Of a stretch of 64,000 bases of DNA, positions 60,659 to 64,000 are shown piece by piece. Source of the DNA: Deefgea piscis (GTDB taxonomy: Bacteria > Pseudomonadota > Gammaproteobacteria > Burkholderiales > Chitinibacteraceae); contig NZ_CP054143.1 of NCBI RefSeq assembly GCF_013284055.1, positions 1,178,001-1,242,000 of the forward strand, given 5' to 3'. Under the pieces are notes generated by a model. It worked only from the letters and a program-made list of their open reading frames with translations, had not been told where the DNA came from and searched no databases. Each line of letters begins with the position of its first letter. Positions within the stretch are counted from its first letter, which is position 1. A program made the position numbers and the translations under genes.

Positions 60659-61201
60659 ATGAATCAAGCGCAAGCGGTGTTGGATTTTTGGTTTCATGAG
60701 ATTGATCCGGCGTTATGGTGGGCGAAAAACGGTGAGTTTGATCGCTTGATTGAACAGCGGTTTTTGGCATTACATACTGCGGCCAAACGCGGTGAGTTGT
60801 TTACTTGGCGTGACAGTGCTGCGGGGCGCTTGGCAGAAATCATCGTGTTGGATCAGTTTTCGCGCAATATTTATCGCGATCAGCCCGAAGCGTTTGCCCA
60901 AGACCCGCAAGCTTTGGCCTTGGCGCAAACGGCGATTGTGGCGGGGGCTGCGGCGCAATTAACGCCGATTCAAACTAGTTTTTTGTATCTGCCTTTGATG
61001 CACAGTGAATCGTTGCTCATTCATCAACAGGCACTGGCGTTATTTACCGCGCTGGGCCTGCCCAATTCATTGGCATTTGAACTGCAACATCAGCAGATTA
61101 TCCAGCGCTTTGGTCGCTACCCGCATCGCAATGCGATTTTGGGCCGAGTATCCAGTGCCGAGGAGTTAGATTTTTTGCAGCAAGCGGGATCGGCATTTTA
61201 A
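60659..61201 (+). CDS. DUF924 family protein
   Basis: 180 residues from the ATG at 60659 (AAGG upstream). The DUF924 pattern is complete: AVLDFWFHEIDPALWWAKNG, then FDRLIEQRF, LAEIIVLDQFSRNIYRDQPEAFAQD, FLYLPLMHSESL and C-terminal RFGRYPHRNAILGR. It is a TPR-like all-helical protein of unknown biochemical function, common in proteobacteria. It is a single gene. Confidence 0.9.
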   Translation: MNQAQAVLDFWFHEIDPALWWAKNGEFDRLIEQRFLALHTAAKRGELFTWRDSAAGRLAEIIVLDQFSRNIYRDQPEAFAQDPQALALAQTAIVAGAAAQLTPIQTSFLYLPLMHSESLLIHQQALALFTALGLPNSLAFELQHQQIIQRFGRYPHRNAILGRVSSAEELDFLQQAGSAF

Positions 61202-61322
61202 GTGACTGAATGGCCTGAAGTTTTTGCTTTTTACGTCGATATCTAGCCTCAGTAGCGCGCTGTTTTACCTGCAGTGCAGCAGATAGCCCAATACCCTAGG
61301 CATCCAGTTGGAGTGCAATACC

Positions 61323-62108
61323 ATGAATTCACTGAGCGCATTTAATTCTGCAATTGCGGCTGGCCATACTTTGAGTCGTGGTCTGAATACGCAGCCAAGT
61401 GCGTCATCAGCTGTCGCTGCGCCGGCGATCAAGAGCAGCGCGTTACAGCAGCGAGTGGATGATTTAAGTTCGGCCACCCTGAAAATGGCTGACGATTTGA
61501 TTGGCAAGTTTGCCAAGCAGCTATTTGGTGATCAAGCGCAGGGGATGAAAATTGAGTTTGATACGCTGAGTTTAAGTGCCGAATCGAGCTTTAGCGCGAT
61601 GCAGCAATCGACGCAAAGCGCGGAGCAAAGTCGTCAAGTCAGTGCTTTTCGTCTGAGTGATGCCAGCCATTTTAATGGCAAAGGGACTTTGACGACGGCC
61701 GATGGTCGGCGCTTTGAAATTGAAGTGGATATTCGTTATCAAGCAAAGGTTGAAGGTGTGGGTATCAGTCAGCAATCAATGCTAAATAATACCCAGCAAG
61801 ACATACCTATAGATTCGCGGCATAAAGATCCGGCAAAATCGCCAGCAACAATCACCGCAGATACCTCTGACTTGTCGCGTCCGAGTATCAATTCGTATTT
61901 TGCGGGTACGGCCGCTGATTTATTGCAGCGACTGAGCAGTGAGCCAGTATTTCAGCCGTTTTCACTCTTGCAACAGGCTGATCCAGCGCAACGGTCACTG
62001 CTGGGGGATTGGTCACTGCAAGTATTGAATCTCGCCGGCGGCCCGCGATATCTGGATTTAAGCCCGCACTTTGATCGGGATAAAACTGTTTTTGAGGCAC
62101 AGGCTTAG
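61323..62108 (+). CDS. hypothetical protein
   Basis: 261 residues from the ATG at 61323 (GGAG 9 bases before). It is rich in Ser, Ala and Gln with no signal peptide or membrane helix. A central part (KIEFDTLSLSAESSFSAMQQ; then GKGTLTTADGRRFEIEVDIRY) looks like a beta-rich domain, followed by a low-complexity linker. A C-terminal block LLGDWSLQVLNLAGGPRYLD ends the protein. I do not recognise a family. It stands alone, convergent with the nucleotidyltransferase. Confidence 0.7.
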   Translation: MNSLSAFNSAIAAGHTLSRGLNTQPSASSAVAAPAIKSSALQQRVDDLSSATLKMADDLIGKFAKQLFGDQAQGMKIEFDTLSLSAESSFSAMQQSTQSAEQSRQVSAFRLSDASHFNGKGTLTTADGRRFEIEVDIRYQAKVEGVGISQQSMLNNTQQDIPIDSRHKDPAKSPATITADTSDLSRPSINSYFAGTAADLLQRLSSEPVFQPFSLLQQADPAQRSLLGDWSLQVLNLAGGPRYLDLSPHFDRDKTVFEAQA

Positions 62109-62141
62109 GGCCTGCTGACGTTGGCTTTGCCTGCCGCTAGT

Positions 62142-62696
62142 TTAGGTTCGCCAGTATAAATTGGGCCATTGCTGTTGCCATCTTTTGAGATGGGCGCGAT
62201 CTTGGGCGACGTTAGGCGGCAATCCAGAGCGCCGATTGTGTGCCAGACAGAGTGACCACGCATCGATGAGCCCTGCATCGACCGATAAAATAAGTCCATG
62301 TTGAGGATGTTGCTGGGCGGCCAAGCAGGTTGCGGTTTCTGGAAAACGTAAAACTGCATCAATGCTACTGCTGTAAGCTGGAACGCCATATTTGAGATGC
62401 ATTCTAGCTTGGTTGCGAACCTGCCAATGAACGCCGTTTAATTTCTTCTGTAATTGATTTTCGAGTTCTTCATCGATCATTCGATCGGTATTTCCGGCAT
62501 CAAACCATACAACATCGACATCCGCTAAGGGGGTCGGCTTGGGATAATTATGTGCAACATCCCAGATTAAATTGCGAATCAATCCAGCACAAATCATTGC
62601 AGAAGGCAGCGCTAAATCGGCGACTGCGGCAAGGCAATCCATGCGAAATGGATCTGCTTTTAGGTGGTAAATGGTGCTGCGGTACAGGTTTGCCAT
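62142..62696 (-). CDS. nucleotidyltransferase-family protein (DUF925)
   Basis: 184 residues. The pattern ICAGLIRNLIWDVAHNY followed by LADVDVVWFDAGN gives the G-x-x-R-N and D-x-D elements of the DUF925 nucleotidyltransferase fold. VRNQARMHLKYGVPAYSSSIDAVLRFPETATCLA is the other family block. Members are predicted nucleotidyltransferases of unknown substrate. The 236 bp after its start up to the SleB-like gene show no gene. Confidence 0.85.
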   Translation of the reverse strand: MANLYRSTIYHLKADPFRMDCLAAVADLALPSAMICAGLIRNLIWDVAHNYPKPTPLADVDVVWFDAGNTDRMIDEELENQLQKKLNGVHWQVRNQARMHLKYGVPAYSSSIDAVLRFPETATCLAAQQHPQHGLILSVDAGLIDAWSLCLAHNRRSGLPPNVAQDRAHLKRWQQQWPNLYWRT

Positions 62697-62932
62697 TGGT
62701 GATCAAGGGGGGACGATGCGCAGTAATTTACGCGGATTTTGAGTATAAAAATACACAGAGCAGGGGTATTTTCTTAGGTTTTGGCGGGGGTGGCGTAACT
62801 ATGTCACTGAAAATAATCAGTTTTCTACTTAAGATGCGCAGAATTATTTTAGAACAAATGCATAACACCCTGTTTGAATGGTGTCGCGTTCTACCCAGAA
62901 TGAATGGATGAGTGCTAGCAAAAGGAGAGTGA

Positions 62933-63571
62933 ATGGGGATAGCAGTTCAACTAACAAAAATTTTAGTAGCGTGCAGTTTGCTCGCTGGCTGTGCATTGAA
63001 TGAATCGGTGCCAAGTCCGTCGACAGCCACTCAGCAGATTGCCAGTGAAGTCGCGAATAAAGTCACAGGCGATTCGTCGGCTGCTGCGGCGTCTGCGACA
63101 TCTGCAGCAAGCGCATCGGAGACTTTAACTGCATCAGAGGTTAAAGCGTGTAAGGATAATGGCTATGTGTTTAGCCAAAAAGATATTGATGCGCTGATTT
63201 TGAATGCGTTTAATGAGGCGCGTGGCGAATCGAATGCCGGTATTTTGGCGGTATTGGGCGTCACGATGGCGCGGGTGGATTCGGCGTGTTATCCCGATAC
63301 CGTGCATGATGTGGTGTATCAACGCAAACAGTTTTCTTGGACTTGGCAGCGTGGCACGCCGCGTACTTTAGCTGCAGCTAAAGCGATCGAACCGAAAACC
63401 TATGCCAAGGTTAAAGCCTTGGTCGAAAACTATATCGCGCAGGGCGCGAAACCCAATGGCTCTTTGTTGTATCACGCCAAGAGCGTTAACCCGAGCTGGT
63501 CACGCTCGGCGTCAATTGAGCGCACCAAGGTGATGGGCTCGCATATTTTTTACGATCATCGACGCTGTTAA
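62933..63571 (+). CDS. SleB-like cell wall hydrolase, lipoprotein
   Basis: 212 residues. A signal peptide with lipobox LLAGC (Cys20) and a Ser/Ala/Thr-rich linker precede a Hydrolase_2 domain: ILNAFNEARGESNAGILAVLGVTMARVDS (the EARGE motif holds the presumed catalytic Glu), YQRKQFSWT and LLYHAKSVNPSWSRS. SleB-type enzymes are lytic transglycosylases acting on peptidoglycan; in Gram-negatives they are linked to wall remodelling. AAAGGAG lies before the start. It converges on the CWC gene with a 4-bp overlap. Confidence 0.88.
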   Translation: MGIAVQLTKILVACSLLAGCALNESVPSPSTATQQIASEVANKVTGDSSAAAASATSAASASETLTASEVKACKDNGYVFSQKDIDALILNAFNEARGESNAGILAVLGVTMARVDSACYPDTVHDVVYQRKQFSWTWQRGTPRTLAAAKAIEPKTYAKVKALVENYIAQGAKPNGSLLYHAKSVNPSWSRSASIERTKVMGSHIFYDHRRC

Positions 63572-63789
63572 AGCATTGCGTCGTTCTCTAGCGATTGAAT
63601 TATGCCGTGAGTACGGACGATATCGTTAAGACATTGCGGGCAATAGCAATCGCCTTGACTCGGTAGCGGTAGGCCCTGTGGCAGGTTCATACACCAGCAG
63701 CCACCGTTGTTGCCACCGCTACCGCAGTGAAAGAGTTGGCCACATTGCTGGCACTGTAGCTCACGAATTTTAAGCACGGTTGGCGGCAT
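63568..63789 (-). CDS. cysteine-rich CWC family protein
   Basis: 73 residues with the CWC signature: CQQCGQLFHCGSGGNNGGCWCMNLPQ and a C-terminal CYCPQCLND. Eight cysteines probably bind zinc. Function is unknown. Its ATG overlaps the stop of the preceding TonB-domain gene by one base (TAATG). Confidence 0.85.
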   Translation of the reverse strand: MPPTVLKIRELQCQQCGQLFHCGSGGNNGGCWCMNLPQGLPLPSQGDCYCPQCLNDIVRTHGIIQSLENDAML

Positions 63790-64000
63790 TATTGTTGCCA
63801 GCGCACGTGGCGCTCATCGACAAATTCATAATAGCGTAGCAGCATAATCTGCCGATTAGCATCGAGTAGCTCGGCAGGGACCGGGCCAAATGGTGCGGCA
63901 AGTCGAATGATTTGCAAGGCATCTTTATCCAGCTTGGGATTGCCCGATTCTCGGGTGAGGCTGAGCGCCGCAATGCTGCCGTCGGCATTGAGGACGACCC
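63789..64000 (-). CDS. TonB C-terminal domain protein (5' end outside window)
   Basis: The last 69 codons of a minus-strand gene that enters at the window edge. VVLNADGSIAALSLTRESGN, then LDKDALQIIRLAAPFGPVP is the TonB/TolA C-terminal fold (DG turn, SGN, LD-A, PF-P). Such domains contact outer-membrane receptors or the TolB-Pal system. The N-terminus, with its expected membrane anchor and proline-rich spacer, is not in the window. Confidence 0.8.
   Translation of the reverse strand, partial: VVLNADGSIAALSLTRESGNPKLDKDALQIIRLAAPFGPVPAELLDANRQIMLLRYYEFVDERHVRWQQ

Noticed and set aside
63770-63988. 72-codon minus-strand frame at the right edge
   Set aside because: It is out of frame with the TonB C-terminal domain reading, which has clear family features over the same bases.

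Overview
The window looks like a piece of a betaproteobacterial chromosome of moderate G+C. The gene repertoire points to Neisseriales, possibly a Chitinibacter/Deefgea-type chitin or GlcNAc user: a zapB-zapA-6S RNA-fau cluster, a BPSS1780-type membrane protein, aceK, a HemJ-type membrane protein, an N-acetylglucosamine-type PTS and Ile/Ala tRNAs inside the rRNA operons. The genus is inference; no database search was possible.

Left part (1-26.6 kb): mostly minus-strand housekeeping genes. They include CYTH phosphatase, hemJ, an M48 lipoprotein protease, rubredoxin, a VanY-type peptidase, both topoisomerase IV subunits (parC and parE, 9 kb apart), two solute-binding proteins, a secreted SGNH esterase, comM, dgkA and ackA. 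Plus-strand exceptions are thiD, a CPT-like kinase, an EAL/GGDEF protein, a soluble CZB chemoreceptor and a LytS/LytR-type two-component pair. Three parS-like ParB sites lie at 3651, 6063 and 18902.

Centre (25.4-27.1 kb): a very AT-rich stretch with an orphan lipoyl/E3-binding-like protein and then a compact cluster of DnaA boxes. Beside the cluster are an AT-rich run and DnaA-trio-like triplets. Gene direction flips here from mainly minus to mainly plus. Together with the parS sites this makes 26.8-27.0 kb a strong candidate chromosomal replication origin, with no dnaA beside it in the window.

Right of the origin (27-38 kb): plus-strand rbgA, zapB-like, zapA, 6S RNA, fau and ptsH. These are followed by a PTS locus made of a IIA-HPr-EI fusion, a small membrane-anchored IIB-like protein without the active cysteine, and a NagE-type IIC-IIB-IIB' permease. 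Then come a phosphohexomutase and nadC. The PTS genes would together import and phosphorylate an amino sugar, probably GlcNAc.

38-51.7 kb: two apparently identical tandem rRNA operons (16S-tRNA-Ile-tRNA-Ala-23S-5S), 8,051 bp apart. They are separated by about 2.4 kb of decayed IS66 and IS3-family sequence. The copies are the same from just before promoter P1 to just past the terminator.

51.7-64 kb: mixed-strand accessory and housekeeping genes. They include aceK, an AspA/AstE-like deacylase, a globin-coupled diguanylate cyclase, a TSUP transporter, a patatin-like protein lacking the nucleophile serine, a TraB/GumN protein, a methyltransferase-like protein, DUF924, a nucleotidyltransferase, a SleB-like hydrolase and a TonB C-terminal domain protein cut by the window edge.
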